64,000 nucleotides of DNA from positions 274,836 through 338,835 of the forward strand of contig NZ_KE557277.1 of assembly GCF_000442255.1 (NCBI RefSeq), read 5' to 3'. A model generated the notes under the pieces. That model had not been told where the DNA came from. It searched no databases and worked only from the letters and a program-made list of their open reading frames with translations. This document shows, piece by piece, positions 17,758 to 25,491 of this stretch (its first letter is position 1; the number at the start of each line of letters is the position of its first letter). This DNA comes from Salipiger mucosus DSM 16094. GTDB taxonomy: Bacteria; Pseudomonadota; Alphaproteobacteria; Rhodobacterales; Rhodobacteraceae. A program made the position numbers and the translations under genes.

Positions 17758-19060
17758 TCATGTGTGGCTTCACCTGCTGCCTGATTTCTTTGCTGCCCAT
17801 CACGCCAGCCGCCTTGTAGGCGTATTTTAAGAAATTCCGGCGCTTTCCTAGGTGGGTATAGCGGCTGAGTACCTCACGCTTGAAAACCTGGAACGACGGA
17901 ATCTCTTTGCCTTTTGCCGCGACAAGTTTTGCGTGGACGCCGCGTCGCATTTTATGCCGGTACGCGTCGAGGGATGATGGTCGGATCAGCACCTTGTTGC
18001 CGTCAAACGTGAAACCAAGATACTGGATCGCCTTCGCTGAAATGAGACGACCACCTTGGAAGTGAGCGTGGTCGGTTTTGTCGACCGACATAGCAAGTCC
18101 AAAATCGGCCAAAATCTTCTCTACAACCGAGACAACGTGATCGACTTTGCTGCCCAGGGGAAGAATGACGGCAATATCGTCCGAATAGCGGCGATAGGAC
18201 CCGCCGTAGCGTCCAACCCATGCCATCATTTCTCGGTCAAATGTCCGCAGGTAGATGTTGGCGTATAGACCAGAAATTGGCGTCCCTTGTGGGATGCCGA
18301 ACGTCTCTTCATGCTTCCGAACCAGCCCGGCTTTGCGCCCCCTTACGTGCTGGACAAAATCGGCTGGAGAGCAGACCCGACCGTGGCCGTTTCGCTTCTT
18401 TCCCAGTACGGCGTCTAAATCCTCCGTCTCAACCCACGAGTAGTGGGTCACATTTTTCCAAACTGTGCCGTGGTGGCCGTTTAGCCGAGTTTCGCCTATT
18501 AAGCCCGCGACTTCATCTCGCAACAGCGTGTGGTCAAGGCAATCAAAGAAGCCGGAGATGTCCATTGCCACCACGGTACAATCCTGACGGTGCACGATCT
18601 CGTCAAACAGCGATTTGGCGTGGTGGATGCTTGTACCGCCGCCCTTGCGATAGGCCAGAACAGCGCCAGCGGTCCCGTCTTCTGCCAGCGCTCGTTCATA
18701 AAACGGGTTTAGATGTTCCGCATATGCCTGCAAGTATGCAGCGTCGGCGTGTCCGGCGAACCGGATCGGACGAGGCTTCTCTTTCACTTTTCGGATGAAA
18801 TTCCCGTCTGCATCCCGAAGCCATTTGCCATCGGCACCTTTCTGACGGATGTATCGACGAGCGAGGTCCGTGAATCCGAGCATCGGCAAGAAACGGTGCG
18901 GCTCGAGCTCTTGCGTGAAATCAATCGCCAGTTCCCGCTCGCTTTCGGGCAACGGCAGATCGAAATGCTTATAGCGCCGCTCCTTCGAAATGGCGGGCAA
19001 CACAAAATCATCGGTCGATGGATCGAATTCGTTCTCGGTAGGCAGGTAAAACCCGGGCAT
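17747..19060 (-). CDS. drt2: DRT2-type antiviral reverse transcriptase, C-terminus altered by IS insertion
   Basis: 437 residues from the ATG at 19060 (MPGFYLPTENEF); a TTG at 19078 is an alternative. RT motifs: VVAMDISGFFDCLDH (catalytic Asp ~167), FGIPQGTPISGLYANIY (~255-270), YRRYSDDIAVIL with YSDD at 292-295, and AIQYLGFTFDG (~345). The N-terminal LPAISKERRYKHFDLPL and the C-terminal RYTHLGKRRNFLKYAYKAA-type thumb match the DRT2 defence family, not group II introns or retrons. DRT2 copies an upstream ncRNA by rolling circle into concatemeric cDNA that encodes a toxic repetitive protein. The natural end KPHM-TWFNQAWEKEV is split by an IS5 element: 22 residues are lost and replaced by RRV. 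Whether activity survives is unknown. Confidence 0.82.
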   Translation of the reverse strand: MPGFYLPTENEFDPSTDDFVLPAISKERRYKHFDLPLPESERELAIDFTQELEPHRFLPMLGFTDLARRYIRQKGADGKWLRDADGNFIRKVKEKPRPIRFAGHADAAYLQAYAEHLNPFYERALAEDGTAGAVLAYRKGGGTSIHHAKSLFDEIVHRQDCTVVAMDISGFFDCLDHTLLRDEVAGLIGETRLNGHHGTVWKNVTHYSWVETEDLDAVLGKKRNGHGRVCSPADFVQHVRGRKAGLVRKHEETFGIPQGTPISGLYANIYLRTFDREMMAWVGRYGGSYRRYSDDIAVILPLGSKVDHVVSVVEKILADFGLAMSVDKTDHAHFQGGRLISAKAIQYLGFTFDGNKVLIRPSSLDAYRHKMRRGVHAKLVAAKGKEIPSFQVFKREVLSRYTHLGKRRNFLKYAYKAAGVMGSKEIRQQVKPHMRRV

Positions 19061-19087
19061 AGCGACTCCGTTCGTCAAATGCCCGGG
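19052..19087 (-). promoter_or_regulatory. Hairpin enclosing the drt2 ribosome-binding site and start codon
   Basis: On the minus strand CCCGGGCAT (19087-19079) pairs perfectly with ATGCCCGGG (19060-19052). The drt2 start codon lies in the 3' arm and CGGAG lies in the 18-base loop. Such a structure would hold back translation unless opened, or could mark the 3' end of the upstream ncRNA. The pairing is seen directly; the role is inferred. Confidence 0.5.
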
Positions 19088-19300
19088 CTATTTAACCTTG
19101 CTCCCATCAGCAGGTGCGCAATTGCACCCTCCGGTACGAGATAACCTTGCGTGGTATAGTATCACCACGATGTGCCTGGAAGGATGCGACATGACCGAGA
19201 TCAAGCCGACCCGGAACCCGCTGGCGCAGATAGCGCTTGCGGTCCTTAACACTGGTCATCCGGGCCCAATGTCCCGGGGCCTCACTCAGATGGGTGCTCA
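19061..19300 (-). ncRNA. Candidate DRT2 template ncRNA with a stop-free 99-nt repeat unit
   Basis: The ~280 bases upstream of drt2 hold no conserved gene but are rich in local structure. Hairpins include CCGGG/CCCGG around 19259-19276, CGTGGT/ACCACG around 19150-19169 and GGTGC/GCACC around 19112-19127, with a 9-bp direct repeat GCAAGGTTA at 19150-19142 and 19101-19093. Known DRT2 loci keep their template ncRNA exactly here. On the transcript strand ACA occurs at 19272-19270 and 19173-19171, 99 bases apart, and the frame running through both is open from 19301 to 19107. Joining ACA to ACA would give an endless 33-codon repeat. Ends of the RNA are estimates. Confidence 0.6.
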
Positions 19301-19361
19301 CAGACAGTTTACAAGGCGTTACCGAAATTTTTATTCGCGTTTTGTTCTTTTTCTTTTGGGG

Positions 19362-20657
19362 TCACTTGGCCCAGGCTGGCAGTGCTCCCGCTTCAACCAA
19401 GCGTTGACGCGTAAATGGGTCAAGCGCCTCGGGCAGCAACTCGCGCAGTAACCGCCATTCAGGCGACGCCTCGCTGACCTGTTCGATATGGCCGAGCCTG
19501 TGGCCGTTGATCGACCGCCCAAGGTGTTCCCCGACGCTGCCCTTTAGCAAGCCGCGCTGTGACGTGTTCTCGATCAGCGCAGTCAGCAAGCGTGCATATG
19601 GGGCGAGTGTTCCAGAGTTCTGGAAGGTGTTCAGCATGGCGCGAATGTTCGGGTGCTCACTTGCGAAGTTCTCCGGCTTGCCAGCAGCTTCCGCGACGAT
19701 GGAGAACGCGGCGGCGACTAAGCGGTCAACGCACTGCCGTTCCGCGAATGGCTCAAGGTCCGCCAACGGAAGGTCGCTCATTCTATCGCCCCACGCTCGC
19801 AGAGCGCGGAAGTAGGGCAAGCGTTTCGACTTGATCCGTTCGAGCAACGGCCCTGCAAGTCGATCCTCAAGAAAGGGAAGGCAGGACTCCGGGAATGTCA
19901 GAGCATCGAAGCGGACCAAGACAGGAGCGTCGTATCCTGCGCCATCCGACATATAGCAGGTCAGGACGAGCGTGCGCTGCTCGCGCGATGCGTTGATCGC
20001 CTGCTGATCCAGGACGAAGGCATTGCCCCTGTGCCGATGCACAACATCCGAAACCGCCTGCGGCACGCGTTCGGGATCGAAAGACGACAACACCCAAAGC
20101 AGCGGAATGCCTTCACGGTCGTAGTGGATGCAACGCTGCGACACCTCCGTCTGGAAGGTGTGGGACATTTGGTATTCGACGGCGAAGCGCCCGAAGTCTC
20201 GCCAGTCAACCAGAACGTCGGGGTAGCGCCCATGCTTGCCTTCTGTGGGCGGCAGATACTCATCTACCTTCGTTTCTTCGCACCGCTCGTCCAACGCAGC
20301 GAGTTCCGAAATGAGTTCGCACATGCTGCGGTGCATTTTGGATTCTTGCTGGCCGCGATACTGGGCCGCCCGCGCATCATTCGGGTGCATGTTCTTCCCG
20401 GAATACCAAGGGCAGCGCGGATCAGAGCCCTGGTAGTGTGCGAACAACGGGCGCCCGTGTGAGGTAGTAATGTATATTTGCCCGTGGCAGGCGACGCAGC
20501 GGGCAACCAGACCGTCTTTCCCGTTGCGGTGATCCGTAATGCCTGCCCGTAAGCTCTCCCATCCGTCGCGTGGCATGGCGAGCAAATCGCGGGCCGATAG
20601 TGGGCCTAGGTCTTCAAAGATTACTTCTTCAATTATTCGGCGAGGTTGATTGGACAT
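19362..20657 (-). CDS. CoiA-like / DUF6035-type putative PD-(D/E)xK nuclease
   Basis: 431 residues. The N-terminal region has a CoiA-style zinc-ribbon-like segment (ARCVACHGQIYITTSHGRPLFAHY, then CPWYSGKN). Residues ~115-200 carry a restriction-endonuclease-like signature: RYPDVLVDWRDFGRFAVEYQMS, where PD...D and ExQ replace the classical PD-(D/E)xK, followed by FQTEVSQR. Competence protein CoiA and DUF6035 proteins share this arrangement. The C-terminal ~230 residues are helical and not recognised. The gene lies directly upstream of the reverse transcriptase/ncRNA unit, in the same direction. It is inferred to be a cytoplasmic nuclease, possibly an independent defence gene; the substrate is unknown. 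Confidence 0.6.
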   Translation of the reverse strand: MSNQPRRIIEEVIFEDLGPLSARDLLAMPRDGWESLRAGITDHRNGKDGLVARCVACHGQIYITTSHGRPLFAHYQGSDPRCPWYSGKNMHPNDARAAQYRGQQESKMHRSMCELISELAALDERCEETKVDEYLPPTEGKHGRYPDVLVDWRDFGRFAVEYQMSHTFQTEVSQRCIHYDREGIPLLWVLSSFDPERVPQAVSDVVHRHRGNAFVLDQQAINASREQRTLVLTCYMSDGAGYDAPVLVRFDALTFPESCLPFLEDRLAGPLLERIKSKRLPYFRALRAWGDRMSDLPLADLEPFAERQCVDRLVAAAFSIVAEAAGKPENFASEHPNIRAMLNTFQNSGTLAPYARLLTALIENTSQRGLLKGSVGEHLGRSINGHRLGHIEQVSEASPEWRLLRELLPEALDPFTRQRLVEAGALPAWAK

Positions 20658-20760
20658 TGTCCGACAATATAGCTTTGGTGTGGTGTTGGAGGCCTGTGTG
20701 GATGACTGGCTATAGCTACCTACAGCCGTTTACCAACCGTTTCACGAACGTCCGCAACGG

Positions 20761-20780
20761 GCCGTCCCTGAAAGGACGGC
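20761..20780 (-). terminator. Hairpin between the unknown gene and the CoiA-like gene
   Basis: GCCGTCC (20761-20767) pairs with GGACGGC (20774-20780) around a six-base loop. It lies between two leftward genes. There is no clear T-run, so it may be an attenuator or Rho-type terminator rather than an intrinsic one. Nothing else is seen in the 250-base spacer. Confidence 0.4.
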
Positions 20781-20907
20781 GCCGTTGAACCGAGGATATG
20801 CTGCAACCGATCTGGCGGCGGCAGAGAGCCCACTTTGACGGATGCGGCGCTTAGCGTTGGCGGCGGCTAATGTACCTGAATTCTGCTGCGTCATTGGCAG
20901 GTCAGAC

Positions 20908-22047
20908 CTAATCTGATTGGTTTGCTGGTCTACTCTGCGTGGCAAGTTTGCCGACGAAGGCACGGAGGCTGTCCATATATGCTAGATAACCATTTCGGAT
21001 TGCGTTTGGATTCAATGCGAACAAGGTTGCAGTCAAGAGCGCCGCGTCCGCAATCGACCGCGCCACCCGATCCTTCGGCCGATCGGCGTGAAGACCTGCG
21101 TTCAGTTCTTCAATGACGCGATCGACCTCCTTTCCAATAGCAGAAAGGCGCGTTGAATCACCTTGAAGGTGGTCCTCGGCAAAAGCCCATAACCGATTTC
21201 GGTATGCTTGCTTGTCCAACTTCCGCTTGCCCCTCGGCACGTCCGTAGGCGGGAACAGTGCGTCTGCGAGCTGCTCCATATAGCGGCGGCCTGAGACGGC
21301 GACCTGAGCGACCTCCTCTTCATTGTCTGCGCTTGCGAGACGCTCTGCCGCAGCACCCAGCGCATTGAACAGTTTCGGACTTAGATCCTCCAACATCATT
21401 GTAAGCTGATATGAAGCATGTTCACCATCCGGCAGCCAGTGGGTTAGGAGTTTTCGGAATGCAGCCACTCGCTCGAAATGCCGTGGCGTGTCGAAATCAT
21501 CTAGGATTGTGCGGCCAGCGCCTGTGTCCTCGAACGCTGTATCCTCGTAGCCGAGCCGCTGCATGTCTTCGAGATCCGATGGATCGCAACCGTCTTGGTT
21601 GCCCATTGAGTAAAAGCTCCTGAGCTTCATGCCCTCGATTCGATAATGTGGCGGTAGCCTCAACCTGTAGAGCGCGAGATGCGGTGGAAATTCTAAATGG
21701 ATGGAGATAGCGCCCATGAAGCCACCATGTTCGAAAAGAGCATCACTCAATTCTTCCGCAAGCGCTGTCGGCATGTTCTCAAATACCATCCCGAACACCG
21801 TCGGAAAGCCCTCGAGCAGGCGTTCCTCATGGACGCGACCCCATTCACTGTTGGCGAAAGCTGCCATGAAGAGAGCTTCGGGATCCTGCCCACGTTCGAT
21901 CCCGACCAAAACATCGCCGATGGACAGCTTCATGTGACGGCCGGACCGTTGAATGATGCCTGTTGAGAAGACCGCATCGCGGATTTCGTGCCAATAATTT
22001 CCGGACACGGAGTAGGCACGCCAATTGAATAGTAGTGCGATAATCAT
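20908..22047 (-). CDS. Protein of unknown function in defence-rich region
   Basis: 379 residues from the ATG at 22047, chosen because AGGAG lies five bases upstream; a GTG at 22053 is possible but overlaps that site. The N-terminal half is mixed alpha/beta and acidic (GFMGAISIHLEFPPHLALY). The C-terminal half is predicted helical, with ERLASADNEEEVAQVAVSG and LNAGLHADRPKDRVARSIAD. The latter N-x-G-x-H pattern recalls segments of uncharacterised helical proteins near abortive-infection genes, but this is weak. No catalytic motif, signal peptide or membrane segment is evident. It sits alone between 250- and 510-base spacers; a function is not assigned. Confidence 0.6.
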   Translation of the reverse strand: MIIALLFNWRAYSVSGNYWHEIRDAVFSTGIIQRSGRHMKLSIGDVLVGIERGQDPEALFMAAFANSEWGRVHEERLLEGFPTVFGMVFENMPTALAEELSDALFEHGGFMGAISIHLEFPPHLALYRLRLPPHYRIEGMKLRSFYSMGNQDGCDPSDLEDMQRLGYEDTAFEDTGAGRTILDDFDTPRHFERVAAFRKLLTHWLPDGEHASYQLTMMLEDLSPKLFNALGAAAERLASADNEEEVAQVAVSGRRYMEQLADALFPPTDVPRGKRKLDKQAYRNRLWAFAEDHLQGDSTRLSAIGKEVDRVIEELNAGLHADRPKDRVARSIADAALLTATLFALNPNAIRNGYLAYMDSLRAFVGKLATQSRPANQSD

Positions 22048-22560
22048 GTGCACTCCTGGGTAACAAAGGGCAAATACTACTCCCTACATACGCTGATCGC
22101 CAGCGCAGACATTCGCTCGGTTGACTGATCCCGCCCAAGCGCAAGCCATCTGCGAGATTGATGGATAACAAAACCGATGTCCGCTTCTCCGAAGCCGCAG
22201 TGCGGCACCAGTGACTGGGATGAATGTCTCTTATGGGCCGAGGCTGCATGGAAACTCTTATTTCCAGAATTCGTGAAGAATGGTTTCCTTGCTGGCCTGC
22301 CTGTGGCGGCCCGCATTGGAACAAACTTACACAGGTGCGCCTGTCCAAGAACATCGTTCCGGGGCAGGCAATGTTCGATCGAGTTTCCACACAGCCTCGG
22401 CCGAGAGCGAACATCCCGAGTTGGTCGACCGCGATGATGAGATCCAGTTCTGAGGAACGGGTCTCCCCTCAGACCCGGCGGCGAAACCCGCCGGACTGAA
22501 GGCGTGTCGCGCCTGCCGGTGCCCGGCGAGTTGGTTGTCGAAGCCGCGCAGGCTGAGGAG
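22048..22560. other. Spacer without recognised gene
   Basis: About 510 bases. Overlapping frames on both strands are rich in Arg, Ser and Pro and have no family features. Near the right end two adjacent hairpins occur: CGGGTCT (22458-22464) with AGACCCG (22471-22477), and a GGCGG/CCGCC pair just after. They may end transcription of the leftward gene at 22561-23703. Confidence 0.4.
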
Positions 22561-23703
22561 CTATCGGTTTCCATCCCTTTCTTCCACGATGCCTTTACTG
22601 CGGTAGGCATCAAGCATCATGCGCGTATATTCGGCCGTGCTCTGGGTCATAGTGCCCAAACCTGGCCATGCGAACAACGGATCCGACCAAGTAACTTCCA
22701 ACTCAATTTCGATCCCAAGCAGTGCGGCCACTTTGATCGCAGCGGTCGGTTCTTTGTCCTCGGGCCAGTAGTGATCCTCGAGGGAAACAACCACGTCGAG
22801 ATCGTCATCAACCCAGATTTCGGCCAGACTCGCTCCCATTCGCTCGCTGGCACTAGCGGCATCCTCGAACAGGGCTGATCGGATCAGATGGGTCACCTGG
22901 TCCTCGTTGAGATCAAACCTAGGCCGCGGATCAACAACTGACACGATGGGTTCAATCTCTTGCTCTTCGGCGCGGGATTGGACTGGCGCTGGCTTTTCAT
23001 CGTTCCGTCCCAGCCAGAAGGCTTCTGGAAAGATGTTGATCGGTGAAGCGCCGCAGCCGGGGCAGTGCCATTGGTTTCCAGCGATCTGTGGACCGGTGAT
23101 CTCTGCGTCGCAGTGAAGGCAGTACCAGAGGTTTGATTCCTCCATCTCCAAGAACGGATGGCGGACCGTTCCCTCTGCATCCGGTTTTGTGGCGCGCCGT
23201 GGCCAATCAGAAAATCGTCGTGCCTTGACGCTCTTCATCAACTCCTTGGCAATTCCGATCGCCTCTGCAAGCAGCACTCGATCATTTATCGGGCTGTTCT
23301 GGGCGTGCTTGATGTCGATCTCGACATTAGGGGCCGCCGAGGGGTTTTCTGGCAGCACTATTCGCCAGCCCTCACCTTCCATATGAACGTCGCCGAGCAT
23401 TGTTTTCAACTCGTATGGATGCCCCCGTACATCTCCCCGAGTAATTGCATTGGGCCCTCCGAATACATGGTCAAAAGCCGCGCCTTCGTAGGAAGTAATG
23501 CGTTCCACAAACGCCTTGATTGAGGCGACTTGTGCTTCGGATGGGGTCCACTCTCTATTGGCGCTTCCTGTCAATGCGTTCCAATGAGGAAAGCCCAATC
23601 GATTGGCAACAAAGTCGAGTGCCACATGTTGCGGCTGCCCCATCGCTCTGGCGCAACGCTTTGCCAGGAGCTTCAATGTTTTAAGCTTGTCGTTCTCTGT
23701 CAT
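22561..23703 (-). CDS. Unknown protein with N-terminal helical domain and zinc ribbon
   Basis: 380 residues. The first ~45 residues (LKTLKLLAKRCARAMGQPQH, LGFPHWNALTG) resemble the small helical N-terminal domain found on several uncharacterised and glyoxalase-superfamily proteins. A zinc ribbon lies at about residues 190-220 (WYCLHCDAEI, then WHCPGCGASPIN), four cysteines in two CxxC knuckles. The C-terminal ~120 residues are acidic with IWVDDDLDVVVSLEDHYWPED. No enzyme motif is recognised. It is the first gene left of a 420-base gap and may be monocistronic. DNA or RNA binding through the ribbon is possible but unproven. Confidence 0.6.
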   Translation of the reverse strand: MTENDKLKTLKLLAKRCARAMGQPQHVALDFVANRLGFPHWNALTGSANREWTPSEAQVASIKAFVERITSYEGAAFDHVFGGPNAITRGDVRGHPYELKTMLGDVHMEGEGWRIVLPENPSAAPNVEIDIKHAQNSPINDRVLLAEAIGIAKELMKSVKARRFSDWPRRATKPDAEGTVRHPFLEMEESNLWYCLHCDAEITGPQIAGNQWHCPGCGASPINIFPEAFWLGRNDEKPAPVQSRAEEQEIEPIVSVVDPRPRFDLNEDQVTHLIRSALFEDAASASERMGASLAEIWVDDDLDVVVSLEDHYWPEDKEPTAAIKVAALLGIEIELEVTWSDPLFAWPGLGTMTQSTAEYTRMMLDAYRSKGIVEERDGNR

Positions 23704-24126
23704 GATCCATGTCCAAGCTGGATCCGACTAGGTGCCCGCTGCTAATCAGACCCGCCGATGGCATGAAGTCTGCTGTTCGAAGTCAAGATCGCTGCAAAGC
23801 TTCGCATGGCGGGCACACCGGCCTGCGAGAAAGGCCGTGATCAACATCTGCCATTTTCGAGCGCAGGTCAACACCGATGAATTTCAGGCGTGGGAGCCCA
23901 ACAACTAAGCATCGTTTGCCAGAAAGAGTACCAGTTTGACCGGTTTCACGGCGACGGGTTGAGGCCTGGGAGAGTGGTTCCCGGCGCCTGTCGCGGGAGA
24001 TACCCAGATGATGTCCCGGCAACTTGTGTAGCTCCCCGCGGGCCTCGCACTTTTAAGCAGGCCATCGCGCTTGAACTTCGACGCGGCCCCTAGAGCGGTT
24101 GAGCATCGCCCTAGGGACAGGGCTCA
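23704..24126. other. Spacer with an orphan leader RNA-like hairpin
   Basis: Between the zinc-ribbon gene and the dGTPase gene. It contains a plus-strand copy of the structured leader that elsewhere precedes ardC, parB and other genes (about 23930-24005). Here it is followed only by ATGATG and a stop after a few codons. No gene is supported. Confidence 0.5.
23950..23994 (+). ncRNA. Orphan radC-motif-like leader
   Basis: GCGACGGGTTGAGGCCTGGG then CCCGGCGCCTGTCGC forms the same two-part hairpin as the leaders at 36048, 38128 and 41444. The outer stem is GCGAC/GTCGC and the inner stem is CTGGG/CCCGG. Downstream there is a GGGAGA and an ATGATG, but the frame stops within eight codons. It is probably the remnant of a deleted anti-restriction or repair gene of the module now found at 36-51 kb. 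Confidence 0.5.
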
Positions 24127-25467
24127 CTAAAGCTTGTCGAACACTGAGCCCATCCTCGGCTCGAACAGCCTTTCATATGTCTTGAGCAGATAGGTGTCTG
24201 TCATACCGGCCACGAAATCGCTGATGTGCCGGAGGTCGCCACCTGCTGCTTCGAATTTCGCATGCGCATCGCGCGGCAGCAAACGCTCTGGATCTGATTG
24301 CATGGCTTCAAAGACCGAGACAACCATGGATTGCCCCTTGAATTCCAGATGCTGCACGCCCGGACTGCGAATAACCACCTGCATTACAAGCTCTTTCAGG
24401 GCCTTGAGGAAGCGGGCGTGACCTTCTGGAATCTCGACGCGCCAGCGGAGCAAGGGTTCTTGGAATTCGGGGCGTTCGATGAAACGGACGGGTGTAATCA
24501 GATGATTGACCCACCGGCTGATCCAGCGCTTGCGCGTGTTGCTGTCGCCGAACAGCCCGTCGACCATGGCTTCGTATGGGGCGTTGCTCTCGGTGGGGCC
24601 CTTCAGCCGCCTTTCTTCGACAAAGCTCTTGCAGGATTCCTCAGGAACGAGGTCTCTGAATTGGCGCTCTGTGACGAGCCGAAGGGCAATGGCATCCTCC
24701 AAATCATGGACCCCGTAGGCAATATCGTCTGCGACGTCCATGATGCTGCAATCGAGAGACTTATGTAGAGTGCGGGCATGCTTGCCTTCGCGCTTTTCGA
24801 TAGAAGTGAAGGCATCTCGATCAGCATCGCAGAGCGGTTCGAGAATCCAGTCGACGACGTCGGTTTCGCTGTCGAGATAGCCCTTTGGCGGCGTCGAGGC
24901 TTTCAAGTCAATGGTTCGCAGAACCGAAGGGCCCCCCTGCAACTGCGGGCGCAGTTCGGAGTTCCGCAACACTGAGAGTGCAACAGGGTATTTCAAGACG
25001 CCAAGCATGGAACGGCGTGACAGGTTGGCCCCCGCAGCGGCAGAGAAGTTTTCGAGCCGTGCCAGGAGACGCAGGGTCTGGCCGTTGCCCTCGAACCCTT
25101 CCGCATCGCGCATGCAGTAGTTCAGTGCGACTTCACCGCCATGGCCGAAAGGCGGGTGGCCCAGGTCGTGGGAGCAGGCGATCGCATGGATTTGGCTGCG
25201 GTCCGGGAGACTTGCCGTTGCCGAGTGATCGGCGAAACTGCGCGCGAGCTGGACTGCGAGCCCTCCCGCGATCTGAGCCACTTCCAAGGAATGCGTCAGG
25301 CGAGTGCGATAGAAATCACTGTCGCCGAGATTCAGGATCTGGGTCTTACCCTGCAATCTTCTGAATGATGCCGAATGGATCACCCGGCCATAGTCTACAT
25401 CCCTGATATTCCGGGCATCTTCCTTCTGCGGGTTCCAGGCCTCTCGGCGAGCATTCCAGGTACTCAA
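24127..25467 (-). CDS. dGTPase-family dNTP triphosphohydrolase
   Basis: 446 residues. The N-terminus RDVDYGRVIHSASFRRLQGKTQ is the conserved dGTPase opening. Metal-binding HD-domain residues are in RLTHSLEVAQIA (His), ACSHDLGHPPFGHGGE (His-Asp) and MDVADDIAYGVHDLEDA (Asp). These enzymes hydrolyse dGTP or other dNTPs to nucleoside and triphosphate. Stand-alone family members deplete dNTPs to block phage replication. Only 24 bases separate it from the upstream SMC-like ATPase gene, so it is the third gene of an operon with a Mre11/Rad50-like pair. That pairing suggests a DNA-damage or phage-defence role rather than housekeeping nucleotide balance. Confidence 0.88.
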   Translation of the reverse strand: MSTWNARREAWNPQKEDARNIRDVDYGRVIHSASFRRLQGKTQILNLGDSDFYRTRLTHSLEVAQIAGGLAVQLARSFADHSATASLPDRSQIHAIACSHDLGHPPFGHGGEVALNYCMRDAEGFEGNGQTLRLLARLENFSAAAGANLSRRSMLGVLKYPVALSVLRNSELRPQLQGGPSVLRTIDLKASTPPKGYLDSETDVVDWILEPLCDADRDAFTSIEKREGKHARTLHKSLDCSIMDVADDIAYGVHDLEDAIALRLVTERQFRDLVPEESCKSFVEERRLKGPTESNAPYEAMVDGLFGDSNTRKRWISRWVNHLITPVRFIERPEFQEPLLRWRVEIPEGHARFLKALKELVMQVVIRSPGVQHLEFKGQSMVVSVFEAMQSDPERLLPRDAHAKFEAAGGDLRHISDFVAGMTDTYLLKTYERLFEPRMGSVFDKL

Positions 25468-25491
25468 ATCAACTCTCCTCGGCGCTATGTC

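Noticed and set aside
17747-19060. Group II intron maturase or retron reverse transcriptase
   Set aside because: No maturase/HNH domain, no intron RNA features, and no retron msr/msd-style inverted repeats. Motif spacing and the N- and C-terminal blocks fit DRT2.
22077-22613. A 178-residue minus-strand open frame
   Set aside because: No ribosome-binding site, no family resemblance, odd composition, and it overlaps the 5' direction of a better supported gene.
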